DNA from: Candidatus Kuenenia stuttgartensis
Lineage (GTDB): Bacteria > Planctomycetota > Planctomycetia > Pirellulales > UBA1268
Direction of reading: 5' to 3'
Assembly: GCA_945870505.1 (NCBI GenBank)
Contig: CAMBSN010000012.1
Coordinates: 1-47,071 of the forward strand
Length of the DNA: 47,071 nucleotides
Under the pieces are notes generated by a model that did no database searches, had not been told where the DNA came from, and saw only the letters and a program-made list of their open reading frames with translations. The number at the start of each line of letters is the position of its first letter. Position 1 is the first letter of the stretch. Shown here piece by piece: positions 9,218 to 19,717 of this stretch. The position numbers were made by a program, and so were the translations under genes.

Positions 9218-10933
9218 ATGCGTTCCTGCCTCCGCTTCTCTCTTCGCCGCCGTGCCGCCGTCGCCGGCATTCTCGCCATCGCCTGCTCGGCCGCCGTCCG
9301 CGCCGCCGACAAGCCCGAGGTGATCGCCGTCGTGGCGATCGATCCCTACGCCGACCTCCGCAGCCAGCTCACCTGGGTGGGCGAGCAGGTGGGCAATCCC
9401 ACCCTCGCCGGCTTCGCCGAGTCGTTCATCCTGCTGGCCACGCAGGGCAAGGGTCTCGCCGGCCTCGACGTGAAGCGGCCGATCGGGATCATGATCACAA
9501 CCGAGGGCGGGCCGCTGCCCACGGCCCACGCACTTGTGCCCGTGAAGGACCTCGACAAACTGCTCGGCGCGATCCAGGGCATGAGCGGCCCCGTCGAGGA
9601 GGTCGATGGTGTGCGGCGAATCAGCCCCCCCGGCGCGCCGCCGCTCGAAATCGCAGAGAGAGATGGCTGGGCGATCCTCTCGCAGCCAGGCTCGCCGTGC
9701 GAGATCGACGATCCGCTCACGGTCATCGAGCCGCTGTCGCAAGACTACACGCTGGCGATCGAACTCCACCCCAGCCGGATGCCGGGCGACATGCGAGACC
9801 GGCTCAAGGCGCTGCTCGACGAGGCGTCTCGCAATGCGGCGGCCCAGGGGCAGCCGATGGATGACCGGTTGCTGCGAATGGGCATCGACAAACTCGAGGA
9901 CGTCGAGAAACTGCTCTTCGGCCTGGCCATCGACACCGAGCAGGACGACGTTCACCTCGACATCACCACGGTCCTCAAGGCGGATGCCGCCGCCGTGGCG
10001 TCACTCAAGGACGCCGGCAAGGCTGCCTCCACGATCGCGTCGCCGGCCACGGCCGACGGCAAGCAGGCCGCCCTTCGCGGCCACTATGTTGTGAATGTGC
10101 CCGCCGAGGGCCGGGCGGCGGTGCGGACCGGCCTCGACCAGGCGCTCGAGCAGGCCGACGACGATGCCACCAGCCGCGTCGTCGCCAACCTCGTCCGCGA
10201 TCTCGTGGCCGCGATGCTCGACACTGGCACGATCGACGCCGGGTTCACGGTCGATACGAGCGCCGCCGACAACACGAGCCCGCTACCGTCGGTGACGGTC
10301 GGCATGAAAGTGAAGGATGGCGCCGCCCTGCAGAAGCAGGTCAAGGAACGGCTCGGCAAGGCCGACGCACTGCCGCCACAGGTGAAGGCGGCCTTCGACA
10401 CGGGCAAGGAAGGGGCGGCCACGCTGCACGAGATCACGGTGGACGTGTCGGGCACGCCCGCCGCCGAACGGCTCGGGGATAGCGTGAAGCTCACGCTGGC
10501 CGTCACTCCCGACCACGCCTTTCTCCTCGCCGGCGGCGATGTGAAGAAGCGGCTGGCTGCGGCACTCGCCAGTGGCGGCAAGCCAGTGGCCGAAGCGGCG
10601 CCGTTTGCCGGCATCGATGCCTCGCTCGCCGCCATGGTTGGCTATGCGGCCAAGATGATGAAGGCCTTCAGCCCCGACGACCCGCAGGGCGAGGCACTCG
10701 GAGAGGTCGCCGACCAGGCTTCCAAGAAAGACTCGACGCAGGTGCAGTTCTCGGTGAAGCCGATCGACCGCGGCCTGACGCTCAGGCTCACGGCCGACGC
10801 TGGTGCGATCCAGACGGTCGCCGCGAGCACGGCGATGCAGCAGGAGTCACCGCGGGTTCGCCCGGCGGTGCCGCTACGGCCCGCCCAGCCGCGACCGATC
10901 GAGAAAGACGACACGCCCGCCATCGCCCCCTAA
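9218..10933 (+). CDS. Secreted hypothetical protein
   Basis: Signal peptide MRSCLRFSLRRRAAVAGILAIACSAAVRAAD; long ORF with no recognised domain. Confidence 0.7.
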   Translation: MRSCLRFSLRRRAAVAGILAIACSAAVRAADKPEVIAVVAIDPYADLRSQLTWVGEQVGNPTLAGFAESFILLATQGKGLAGLDVKRPIGIMITTEGGPLPTAHALVPVKDLDKLLGAIQGMSGPVEEVDGVRRISPPGAPPLEIAERDGWAILSQPGSPCEIDDPLTVIEPLSQDYTLAIELHPSRMPGDMRDRLKALLDEASRNAAAQGQPMDDRLLRMGIDKLEDVEKLLFGLAIDTEQDDVHLDITTVLKADAAAVASLKDAGKAASTIASPATADGKQAALRGHYVVNVPAEGRAAVRTGLDQALEQADDDATSRVVANLVRDLVAAMLDTGTIDAGFTVDTSAADNTSPLPSVTVGMKVKDGAALQKQVKERLGKADALPPQVKAAFDTGKEGAATLHEITVDVSGTPAAERLGDSVKLTLAVTPDHAFLLAGGDVKKRLAAALASGGKPVAEAAPFAGIDASLAAMVGYAAKMMKAFSPDDPQGEALGEVADQASKKDSTQVQFSVKPIDRGLTLRLTADAGAIQTVAASTAMQQESPRVRPAVPLRPAQPRPIEKDDTPAIAP

Positions 10934-10960
10934 CCCTCTCTCAACTCCGCTGTCCCTGCC

Positions 10961-12250
10961 ATGATCGCATCGTCTGCCCCCGGGCTCCGCCGCGAGATCG
11001 CCGGCGTGAGTGTTGCCGAACTCGCCGAGCGGTACGGCACGCCGCTCTATGTGTATGACGCGGAGATGATCCGCCGCCGCTGCCGTGATCTCGCGGCCTG
11101 GGACACCGTGCGGTTTGCGCAGAAGGCCTGCTCCAACCTCGCGGTGCTCGACCTCGTCCGCCGCGAGGGCGTGCTCGTGGATGCCGTGAGCACCGGCGAG
11201 ATCCACCGGGCGCTTGCCGCGGGCTACACGCCGCACGCCGCGAAAGTGGCCAGCGCCGACGGCCTGCCACCGGCCCATCCGATCGTCTACACAGCCGACA
11301 TCTTCGACCGCGCGAGCCTCGACGCCGTCGTGAAGCACGGCATCCATGTGAACTGCGGCTCGGCCGACATGATCGAGCAGCTCGCCGAGCGGATGCCGGG
11401 TGCGTCGATCACGCTCCGAGTGAACCCCGGCTTCGGCCATGGCCACAGCCAGAAGACCAACACCGGCGGCGAGGGCTCGAAGCACGGCATCTGGCACGAG
11501 GAGATTCCCGACGTGCTCCGCCGCGCCGAGTGGGCAGGCATGCAGGTGAGCGGCCTCCACATGCACATCGGCAGCGGCACCGACCTCGCACACCTTGCCG
11601 AGGTGGCCGAGGCGCTTGAGCGCGTGGCGATCGAGGTGGGGCGGTCGCTCACCATGGTGAGCGCCGGCGGCGGGCTGCCCGTGCCCTACAAGCCGGGCGA
11701 GGTGCACGCCGACCTCTCTGGCTACTTCACGCTCTGGGACGCCACGCGAAAGCGGCTCGAAGATCGCTTCGGCCACCGCATCCGCCTGGAGATCGAGCCG
11801 GGGCGGTATCTCACCGCCGAGAGCGGCTTCGTGATCACCGAGGTGCGGGCGGTGAAGAAGCAGGGCACGCGGAAGTATCTGCTCGTCGACGCCGGCTTCA
11901 ACACGCTCGCGCGGCCCGTGCTCTACGGCTCCTACCACCCAATGAGTATCTGCCCGCAGGGCGACGACGCGGCCCAGAGGCTCGAAGAGGTGGCGGTGGG
12001 CGGCCCCTTGTGCGAGTCGGGCGACATCTTCACGCAGACTGACGGCGGCTTCGTGGCCACACGGCCGCTGCCCGCGGCCGGCGCGGGCGACCTGCTGGTG
12101 ATCGAGATCGCCGGCGCCTACGGATTCGTGATGGCGAGCAACTACAACTCCAAGCCCCTGCCGGCCGAGGTGCTCGTCGATGGCGGGAGCCACCGCCTCG
12201 TCCGGGCCCGCCAGACGCCCGAAGACCTCGTCCGCGGCGAGTGCGTCTGA
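10961..12250 (+). CDS. lysA: Diaminopimelate decarboxylase
   Basis: YGTPLYVYDAEMIRRR, FAQKACSNLAVL, LRVNPGFGHGHSQKTNTGGEGSKHGI, LHMHIGSGTD, EPGRYLTAESG, GPLCESGDIF, GAYGFVMASNYNSKP. Confidence 0.96.
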   Translation: MIASSAPGLRREIAGVSVAELAERYGTPLYVYDAEMIRRRCRDLAAWDTVRFAQKACSNLAVLDLVRREGVLVDAVSTGEIHRALAAGYTPHAAKVASADGLPPAHPIVYTADIFDRASLDAVVKHGIHVNCGSADMIEQLAERMPGASITLRVNPGFGHGHSQKTNTGGEGSKHGIWHEEIPDVLRRAEWAGMQVSGLHMHIGSGTDLAHLAEVAEALERVAIEVGRSLTMVSAGGGLPVPYKPGEVHADLSGYFTLWDATRKRLEDRFGHRIRLEIEPGRYLTAESGFVITEVRAVKKQGTRKYLLVDAGFNTLARPVLYGSYHPMSICPQGDDAAQRLEEVAVGGPLCESGDIFTQTDGGFVATRPLPAAGAGDLLVIEIAGAYGFVMASNYNSKPLPAEVLVDGGSHRLVRARQTPEDLVRGECV

Positions 12251-12330
12251 ACTCAGTTGGAACCCGCTCTCCGTGGGGAGACGCCTGCGGCCTTACGGCC
12301 GGTCGGAAGGATCGGAGCCCTCGCGTGGTG

Positions 12331-12410
12331 CGCCCGCGGCCTTACGGCCGGTCGGCTTTCTGAACTGTCGTACAAGCCCAACGCCGTGAGGCGTGGGGCG
12401 AACCGCCATC
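12331..12410 (+). repeat. REP-like ~80 bp element, copy 1
   Basis: cgcccgcggccttacggccggtcggctttct...aagcccaacgccgtgaggcgtggggcgaaccgcca; inverted near-copy at 37657-37732. Confidence 0.85.
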
Positions 12411-12528
12411 AGACGCTGCATCCAACGTGATCCGCCCGCGGCCTTACGGCTCAAGCCGAGTTCATGCCGTGCATCCCCTCGCTGGCGCTCGGGGCTTTTT
12501 GGATTCACAAGCGGCGTGCAGCATGCGA

Positions 12529-12660
12529 GGGGCTGCCCGTGCCCCGGGAGCCGGCGTTGCTGACCAGCGCAGCCATGGATGGCGGAGCGCAGTCAGCATC
12601 GAGAGAGCGGAGGCCTGGAGGGCCGTAGCGAACGTCCGGCGACGGGGCACGGGCAGCCCC
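12529..12660. repeat. ~130 bp element with 17-bp perfect terminal inverted repeats, copy 1
   Basis: ggggctgcccgtgcccc (12529-12545) and ggggcacgggcagcccc (12644-12660). Confidence 0.85.
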
Positions 12661-12677
12661 GAAGCGCGCGGATCAGA

Positions 12678-12700
12678 CACAGGTTGAAAACCTGTGCGAC
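12678..12700 (+). repeat. Dispersed palindrome copy
   Basis: cacaggttgaaaacctgtgcgac. Confidence 0.9.
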
Positions 12701-12762
12701 TGAACCGGCCTTGCGGTGACGCCCCCCCTTCGTCATTCTCCGCGGCCCGCCAAGGTCGCCAC

Positions 12763-13458
12763 ATGCTGATCTCACACCACCACAAGTTCGCGTTCGTCCA
12801 CGTGCCCAAGACCGGGGGCTCGAGCGTCGCCTACTCGCTCTGGAAGTTCGCCGACCACACGGGCAACTACTGGGCCAACCGCTGGCTCGCAAAGATCGGC
12901 ATCCACGTCAACCACTACGCGCCCTATCGGCTGCGGAAGTTTCGGCCGCACACGCCGGCCGATGAACTGCGTCGCAACCTGCCCGCCGGGACGTACGAGT
13001 CGCTGTTCACGTTTGCCTTCGTCCGCAACCCATGGGATCTGCTCGTCTCCTACTATCACTTTCTGCGTGACGCTGAAGGGCATTCCAAACACGTCAGCCA
13101 TCGCCGACGCCGCACGGCCCGACTGCCCGACTTCGAGGCCTACGTCCGCTACGAGATCGGCCGCGGCAAAATCTCGCAGACGCGGATGGTGACCGACCGC
13201 CGCGGCCAGGTGATCGTGAACTTCCTCGGCCGCTACGAGTCGCTCGATACCGACTTCGACCACGCCTGCCGCTGCATCGGCATCGACGCCTCCCTGGGGC
13301 AGGCCAACGCGAGCACCCGGGGCGATTACCGCGACTACTACACCGACCGCCTCGCCGCCCTCGTCCGCGACCACTTTGCCGAGGACATCGAGCGGTTTGG
13401 CTACGAGTTCGCCGGCCCCGACGTGGCCGCCGCTCCGCCGTTCTGCCGGGCCGCCTGA
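12763..13458 (+). CDS. Sulfotransferase family protein
   Basis: FVHVPKTGGSSVAYSLW (5'-PSB-like) and FVRNPWDLLVSYYHF (3'-PB-like). Confidence 0.88.
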   Translation: MLISHHHKFAFVHVPKTGGSSVAYSLWKFADHTGNYWANRWLAKIGIHVNHYAPYRLRKFRPHTPADELRRNLPAGTYESLFTFAFVRNPWDLLVSYYHFLRDAEGHSKHVSHRRRRTARLPDFEAYVRYEIGRGKISQTRMVTDRRGQVIVNFLGRYESLDTDFDHACRCIGIDASLGQANASTRGDYRDYYTDRLAALVRDHFAEDIERFGYEFAGPDVAAAPPFCRAA

Positions 13459-13551
13459 CCGGACGGGGTGTGCCGGTTTTGACGGGCCGGGCGTGCCGGC
13501 TACGATGATCTGGCTGCAGGATATCCTTCCGCCCCACCGATTGCTCTCACC

Positions 13552-13947
13552 ATGGCCAAAGCCGGACCCCGCAAAAAGCTCCCGAAGGAACTGGCGGTCA
13601 TCAACGCCGACAACTGCACGGGGTGCGAGTCGTGCCTTGAGGTCTGCCCGGTCGACTGCATCGTGAAGGTGCAGCAGCACGACCAGTTCCACAACCTCCA
13701 GAGCTGGTGCGAGATCGACATCGAGCGGTGCGTGGGCTGCGAGGTCTGCGTGCACATCCCGGGCAAAAAGTCGAATCCCTACGACCTCAAGGTCTGCCCG
13801 TGGGATGCGATCGAGATGGTGCCCACCGAGCAGGTGGCCCAGGTAGTGGCCCAGATCGGCGGGCCGCCCGAGTACGTCGAGCAAAACTGGGACCGGCTCG
13901 TGAACACGGCCCAGCACCTGGCCGAGCTGAAGGTCGCGGCGGGCTGA
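13552..13947 (+). CDS. 4Fe-4S ferredoxin-like protein
   Basis: NCTGCESCLEVCPVDCI and CEIDIERCVGCEVCVHIPGKK...CPWDAI. Confidence 0.88.
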   Translation: MAKAGPRKKLPKELAVINADNCTGCESCLEVCPVDCIVKVQQHDQFHNLQSWCEIDIERCVGCEVCVHIPGKKSNPYDLKVCPWDAIEMVPTEQVAQVVAQIGGPPEYVEQNWDRLVNTAQHLAELKVAAG

Positions 13948-13972
13948 CGCCCGCTGCCCGCGCGCGAAGGTG

Positions 13973-13992
13973 CACAGGTTTTCAAGCTGTGG
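13973..13992 (-). repeat. Degenerate dispersed palindrome copy
   Basis: cacaggttttcaagctgtgg. Confidence 0.65.
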
Positions 13993-14132
13993 CCATCCCG
14001 CCGACGACGCCCCGCCAGCACCATCTCCGCATGCTGGGCTGGCTGACAGCCGGCACGTACGGATGGTTGACGCCCCCTCCGCGTGCCCCCTATAAATGAT
14101 ACATCCGTACACCAGTCTCCCCGGAGGCCGCG

Positions 14133-15269
14133 ATGCCTGCTCTCCCTCCCGTCGTTGACGACGAGTTTCTCGCCCACGTCCGGCTCGCGTGCGTGCCGGG
14201 CATCGGCGGCAGGCTCCGCCGGATGCTGCTCGAGCAGTTTGGCTCACCGCAGGGAGTGTTCGCGGCGAGTCCGCGGGAGATCGCCACGGTGGGCCGCATC
14301 GGACCCAAGCTCGCGGCGTCGATCTCAGCGCTCGCCGACAGCCCGATCGCAGCCGATCTGCTCGCGGAATGCCGCCGCGGTGGCGTGGCCGTGCTGGTCG
14401 AAGGGGACGACGGCTACCCGGCGCTTCTCTCCCGCATCGACGACCCGCCGGGGGTGCTCTTCGTCCGCGGCGAACTCAAGCCCTGCGACGCCCTGGCCGT
14501 GGCCGTCGTCGGCTCGCGCCATCCCTCGCCCTACGGCAAGCGAATCGCCTCGCAACTCGCCGGTGGCCTTGTCCGCGCCGGCTACACCGTGGTGAGCGGC
14601 CTGGCCCGCGGCATCGACGCCGCGGCGCATCGCGGAGCGCTTGACGCCGGCGGCCGCACGATCGCCGTGCTCGGCACCGGCGTGCTCAACATCTATCCCC
14701 CCGAACACGCCGACCTCGCGGCGGAAGTGATCGGCCACGGGGCACTTCTCAGCGAGGCGCCGCCGCTCTCAGAGGGGCATGCCGGGGCATTCCCACAGCG
14801 AAATCGGATCGTCTCAGGGCTCGCGCTCGGCACGATCGTGGTCGAGGCCGCGGAGCGGTCGGGGGCTTTGATCACCGCCCGGCTCGCGGGCGAGCAAGGC
14901 CGCGAAGTATTCGCCGTGCCGGGGCAGGTTGACTGCCGGACGGCCCGGGGCTGCCACCGACTCATCCGCGACGGGGCGAAGCTCGTCGAGAGCGTGGACG
15001 ACGTTCTCGAGGAGCTCGGCCCCCTCTTCGAGGTATCGACCTCGGCCGATGGCCGGGCTGTTCGGTCGCCTGCCGAACTGCAACTGGGCGACGTCGAGCA
15101 GCAGGTGCTCGCCGCAGTCGATGCCTCCGGCAGCCCGTCGTCCGTTGACATCGACGGCATCGTTGCCACCAGCGGCCTTACCGCATCGCAGGTGCTCTCC
15201 ACGATCGGCGTGCTGGAGATGCGACGAATCATCCGTCGGCACCCAGGCAATCGCGTTGGCCGGATGTGA
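14133..15269 (+). CDS. dprA: DNA processing protein DprA
   Basis: AVVGSRHPSPYGKRIA, VSGLARGIDAAAHRGAL, IAVLGTGV, FPQRNRIVSGLA, VVEAAERSGALITARLA. Confidence 0.96.
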   Translation: MPALPPVVDDEFLAHVRLACVPGIGGRLRRMLLEQFGSPQGVFAASPREIATVGRIGPKLAASISALADSPIAADLLAECRRGGVAVLVEGDDGYPALLSRIDDPPGVLFVRGELKPCDALAVAVVGSRHPSPYGKRIASQLAGGLVRAGYTVVSGLARGIDAAAHRGALDAGGRTIAVLGTGVLNIYPPEHADLAAEVIGHGALLSEAPPLSEGHAGAFPQRNRIVSGLALGTIVVEAAERSGALITARLAGEQGREVFAVPGQVDCRTARGCHRLIRDGAKLVESVDDVLEELGPLFEVSTSADGRAVRSPAELQLGDVEQQVLAAVDASGSPSSVDIDGIVATSGLTASQVLSTIGVLEMRRIIRRHPGNRVGRM

Positions 15270-15328
15270 TACCCGGCCGGGAGCAACTCGGCTTCTCGGC
15301 CGGGGCACGGCCGCGTAGAATCCGGTGT

Positions 15329-16454
15329 ATGGATACTGCCCTTCTCAATCGTTCCGCGTCGATCCGGGCCCGCCTGCTTCAGCTACGAGACTCTCTTTGA
15401 CTGGGAAGGACGCAAGCAATCTGCCGCCCGGCTCGAAGGCGCGATGGGTGAGGCCGATTTCTGGAATAACCAGGAAAAAGCTCAGGCCACGGTCGCCGAG
15501 CTGAAGGGCCTCAACTCGGTCCTCAAGCCGCTCGAGGAGGCGCTCGCCGCCGGCAACGACCTGGAGGCCCTCGAGGAGCTCGCCCGCGAGGATGCCTCTC
15601 TCGAGCCTGAACTGGCCATCGAGGCCGACCGCCTCGAGAAACTGGTCGACGCACTGGAGCTCACGTCGCTCCTCTCGGGAGCGCACGACTCTAGCGACGC
15701 CCTCGTCGCGATCCACGCCCGTGACGGTGGCACCGACGCCAACGACTGGGCGGAGATGATGCTGCGGATGTATTCGGCCTGGGCGTCGAAACACGACTAC
15801 ACCATCGAGCTCCTCGATCGCCAGGACGACGCGGTGGCCGGCATCCAGAGCGCCACGGTGGCCATCAGGGGCCCATGGGCCTACGGCTACTTGAAGGGCG
15901 AGACAGGCATCCACCGGCTCGTCCGCATCAGCCCCTTCAACGCGGAAGGGAAGCGGCAAACGAGCTTTGCTGCCGTCGATGTGGCCCCTGAGATCGCCGA
16001 CGACGACACCGAGGTCGAGATCAGAGACGAAGACATCCGGGAGGATGTCTTCCGGGCCAGCGGTGCCGGTGGCCAGCACGTCAACAAGACCTCGAGCGCC
16101 ATCCGGATCACGCACTTCCCCACCGGGATCGTCGTGCAGTGCCAGAGCGAGCGGAGCCAGCACAAGAACCGGGCCACCGCCCTGAAGATGCTCCGGGCCC
16201 GGATCGCCCGCATCCAGGAGGAGAAACGGGAGGCGGAGAAGCACGCCCAGCACCAATCGAAGCCTAAGACCGGGTTTGGCTCGCAGATCCGCAACTACTT
16301 CCTCCACCCCGACCAGCGGGTCAAGGACCAGCGGACCGGCCATTACGTCGGCAACTTCCAGAGCGTGCTCGACGGCAACTTGGACGGGTTTTTCGACTCC
16401 TACCTGAGGTGGAATGCCTCGGGTTCGGCGGCCGCCGCAGACGACGACTCCTAG
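15329..16454 (+). CDS. prfB: Peptide chain release factor 2, with programmed +1 frameshift (join 15329..15397 and 15399..16454)
   Basis: ORF0 [23 protein letters not shown] then CTT TGA C at 15395-15401; +1 frame continues [22 protein letters not shown]...; [16 protein letters not shown] and [15 protein letters not shown]. Confidence 0.95.
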
Positions 16455-16525
16455 CCTTGCTGGACTGTCCGGCGCCGCCGGGCTACATTCGTGACTGTCC
16501 CCCCGCTGGTCCACCAAGGAAATCC

Positions 16526-16747
16526 ATGGCCGAGAAAGAACAGGCTCTCGAGGTCGAGGGCGTCGTGACCCAGGCTCTCGCCAATACCCGGTTTCGGGTG
16601 CAGATCACGGGCGGACACATCGTCAACGCCCACGTGGCCGGCCGTATGCGGAAGAACTTCATCCGCATCGTGCCAGGCGACAAGGTGAAGGTCGAACTCT
16701 CTCCTTACGACCTCACCAAGGGCCGGATCACCTTCCGCGAACGGTAG
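16526..16747 (+). CDS. infA: Translation initiation factor IF-1
   Basis: [65 protein letters not shown]. Confidence 0.97.
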   Translation: MAEKEQALEVEGVVTQALANTRFRVQITGGHIVNAHVAGRMRKNFIRIVPGDKVKVELSPYDLTKGRITFRER

Positions 16748-16777
16748 GAGGCCTAGCGCCATCCGACGCCAAAGCCT

Positions 16778-19303
16778 TCACGAAGCGGCCGGTGCCTCGC
16801 CGTCGTTCTTCTTGTCGAAGAATTGCATGAGGTCTCCGAAGGTGCGGAGCGGCTCCTTGCCCTCGCGCATCTCCTTGGAGATCTTTGACGGCGGTGCCTT
16901 TGGCTTGGCCACGTAGACCCGCGGCTCAGGCTGCCGTGGCGGGCGATCCTGACGCTGCCCACTCGGCCGCTGCGGCCGTGGAGGCCTGGATGGCTGCCGT
17001 TCCGCGGCCCCGCCCCCCTGCGACCGCTGTTCCGCACTGCGGGCCTTCCGCTCCTTCTGCTCCCGGCGGGCCTCCTCCAGGCGCTCCTGCCGCTCACGCT
17101 CCACAGGCGGGATCATTGTCAGCGACACCCGGCGCCTGGCCTTGTCGAGCTCCAGCACCCAGACCTGCACGATCTGCCCCACGCTCACGAAGTCGTGCGG
17201 ATCGCGGACGTACTGGCTGGAAAGCTGGCTGAGATGGACCAGCCCACTGTCGTGGAGGCCGATGTCAACGAAGGCCCCAAAATCGACGACGTTGAGCACC
17301 GAGCCCATCAGCTCCATGCCCACGGCCAGGTCCTCGAGCTTGAGCACGCCCTTCTTGAAGAAGGGCTTGGGGAGGTCTTCGCGGGGATCGCGGCCAGGTC
17401 GCGTCAGTTGCTCGAGGATGTCCGCCAGGAGCAGCCTGCCCACACCCAGTTCCCGGGCGAGCGACTCGAGATCGACTGCGACGGCCTTCTCCGCGAGCGT
17501 CTCGGCCTGCTGCCGCGTCGCGAGATCGGCCACGCTGCCGCCAAGCCGCTCGAGTACTTTCTCCGCAGCGGGGTAGCTCTCCGGGTGAATCCAGGTCGAG
17601 TCGAAGGGATTCGTACCACCCGGAATCTTGAGGAAGCCCACCGCCTGCACGTAGGCAGCCTCCCCGAAACCGGGCACCTCCAGAAACTGCTGCCGCGACG
17701 TGAACGCGCCGTTTTTGGTCCGCCATTCGTGGAAGTTCTTGGCGGTGGTCTGATTGAACCCCGACACCCGCCGGAGCAGTGCGGGGCTGGCGGTGTTCAC
17801 GTCGACACCCACGTAGTTGACGCAGCTCTCGACGACGTTGTCGAGCGAGGCATGGAGGTGCCGCGCCTTCACGTCGTGCTGGTAGAGCCCAACGCCAATG
17901 TTCGCCGGCTCGATCTTCACAAGTTCGGAGAGCGGATCCTGCAGCCGACGGCCGATCGAGATCGCGCCGCGAATCGAGGCCTCGTGGCCAGGCAGCTCCT
18001 CGCGGCCGAACGGGCTCGTCGAGTAGACGCTCGCCCCAGCCTCGTTGACGATCACGTAGCCCACGTCGAGGTCCTGCAGGTCGCCCGCCACCAGATCGGC
18101 GACGAGGTTCTCCGTCTCACGCGCCGCGGCCCCGTTGCCAATGGCGATCACCGTGCAGGCATGATTCCGCACCAGTTCCACGATCTTGGCGGCCGCCGCT
18201 GTCCGCTTGTCCTGCTTGCCGACGACGTGCAGCACCGCGTGGTCCAGCGGCGTGCCGCACTCGTCGATGACGGCCGCCTTGCAGCCGCTCTTGAAGCCGG
18301 GGTCGAGGGCCAGCACCCGGCGTCCTGGCACCGGCGACTGCAGCAGGAGGTTCCGCAGATTGCGAGCGAACACATGGACCGCGTGCGACTCGCAGACGTC
18401 GGTCATTTCCCGGCGGATCTCCCGCTCGAGACTGGGGAGAATCAGCCGCGCCAGGGCATCGCGGGCACACGCCTTGAGCACGTCGGCGTGCGGATGCCCA
18501 GCGGGCACGAGCAGCTCCTCCGCCACCGCCTGCATCTCGTCGGCCTGCCCCTCGATCCGCACCTTGAGGAGCCGGGCCCGCTCGCCGCGGTTGATCGCCA
18601 GGAGCCGATGGGGCGGTACCCGCTGGATGTGCTCGCCGTAGTCGAAGTAGTCGCGATAGTGCTTCTCCTCCTTGGAGAGGGCCTTGCCTTCGCTCTCCAC
18701 CCGCTGACTCTTCAGGTGCGCCGAGCGGTAGAGGATCTCGCGAAGCCGCTGCCGTAGATCGGCCCGTTCGCTGAACTCGTGGGCGATGATGTGGCCGACG
18801 CCAAGAAGCACATCGGCGGCGGCGGGCACCTGCGCGTCGGCATCGACGAAATCGGCCGCCCGGAGGTCGAGGTTCGCGGCCGCGGGGTCGGCGGCGAGGA
18901 TTTCCCGGGCGAGCGGCTCGAGCTTCCGCTGCCGTGCCACCTCCGCGAGAGAGAGCTTCCGGGGCTTGAAGGGAAGGTAGAGATCTTCGAGCTTCTTGGT
19001 GCTCTCGGCCGCGACGATCCGCGATTCGAGTTCGGGCGTGAGCCGGCCCTGCCCATGGATCGTCCTCAGGATCGTCTGCTTGCGATCCGCGAGTTGCCGG
19101 GCGCGGGCCACAGCCTCGGCGATCAGACGGATCTGCTCCTCGTCCAGACCGCCGGTCTGATCACGGCGATACCGCGTGATGAAGGGGACTGTGTTGCCTG
19201 CGTCAAGCAACTCGACCGTCGACTGCACCGCCGCTACGGGTAGCCCGAGCCGCTGGGCAATCAGTCCCAGATCGATAACAGCAGTGATCGCCGTGGATCC
19301 CAT
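16778..19303 (-). CDS. tex: Tex-family S1 RNA-binding transcription accessory protein
   Basis: VPFITRYRRDQTGGLDEEQI, LALDPGFKSGCKAAVID, VNEAGASVYS, IGVGLYQHDV, VGVDVNTAS, C-term S1 domain GSVLNVVDFGAFVDIGLHDSGLVH. Confidence 0.95.
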   Translation of the reverse strand: MGSTAITAVIDLGLIAQRLGLPVAAVQSTVELLDAGNTVPFITRYRRDQTGGLDEEQIRLIAEAVARARQLADRKQTILRTIHGQGRLTPELESRIVAAESTKKLEDLYLPFKPRKLSLAEVARQRKLEPLAREILAADPAAANLDLRAADFVDADAQVPAAADVLLGVGHIIAHEFSERADLRQRLREILYRSAHLKSQRVESEGKALSKEEKHYRDYFDYGEHIQRVPPHRLLAINRGERARLLKVRIEGQADEMQAVAEELLVPAGHPHADVLKACARDALARLILPSLEREIRREMTDVCESHAVHVFARNLRNLLLQSPVPGRRVLALDPGFKSGCKAAVIDECGTPLDHAVLHVVGKQDKRTAAAAKIVELVRNHACTVIAIGNGAAARETENLVADLVAGDLQDLDVGYVIVNEAGASVYSTSPFGREELPGHEASIRGAISIGRRLQDPLSELVKIEPANIGVGLYQHDVKARHLHASLDNVVESCVNYVGVDVNTASPALLRRVSGFNQTTAKNFHEWRTKNGAFTSRQQFLEVPGFGEAAYVQAVGFLKIPGGTNPFDSTWIHPESYPAAEKVLERLGGSVADLATRQQAETLAEKAVAVDLESLARELGVGRLLLADILEQLTRPGRDPREDLPKPFFKKGVLKLEDLAVGMELMGSVLNVVDFGAFVDIGLHDSGLVHLSQLSSQYVRDPHDFVSVGQIVQVWVLELDKARRRVSLTMIPPVERERQERLEEARREQKERKARSAEQRSQGGGAAERQPSRPPRPQRPSGQRQDRPPRQPEPRVYVAKPKAPPSKISKEMREGKEPLRTFGDLMQFFDKKNDGEAPAAS

Positions 19304-19717
19304 CCCGCTCGCGGCCCAACCACTCGAAGTGGCCGATCCGCGCAACTCTCCTCCGTAATCCCCGTCTCCTGCGCATGCGGGCAGGCGGCAGCGGATCTGG
19401 AACAAGTGAAGAATCTAGGCCGTTCCCCCGACCTGTGTCAAACACTGAAAGCCGGCCACTCCCCGCGGGCCCCCCAGCCTGCCGCGATTCTCCGCCTCAC
19501 CACCACGTTGCCTGCCCTTGACCCTCAGTCTCGAGTTCGCCTATTCCCCGCTCGTCGCGGCGTGTTGGACGCCCGGCGACGGCCCTTTGACCCAGCCCAC
19601 AGATTCCATTGGAGAGGCCTGCAGGATCGTGACGATCACGAAGTGTGGCCCGGTCGTGCCGTCCGCACGACCGTGACCGCCACCATCCACGATAGGCCAG
19701 ACGGAGTTCGCCCCACC

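Noticed and set aside
15345-16517. 390 aa minus-strand ORF
   Set aside because: Antisense to prfB, whose motifs are unambiguous
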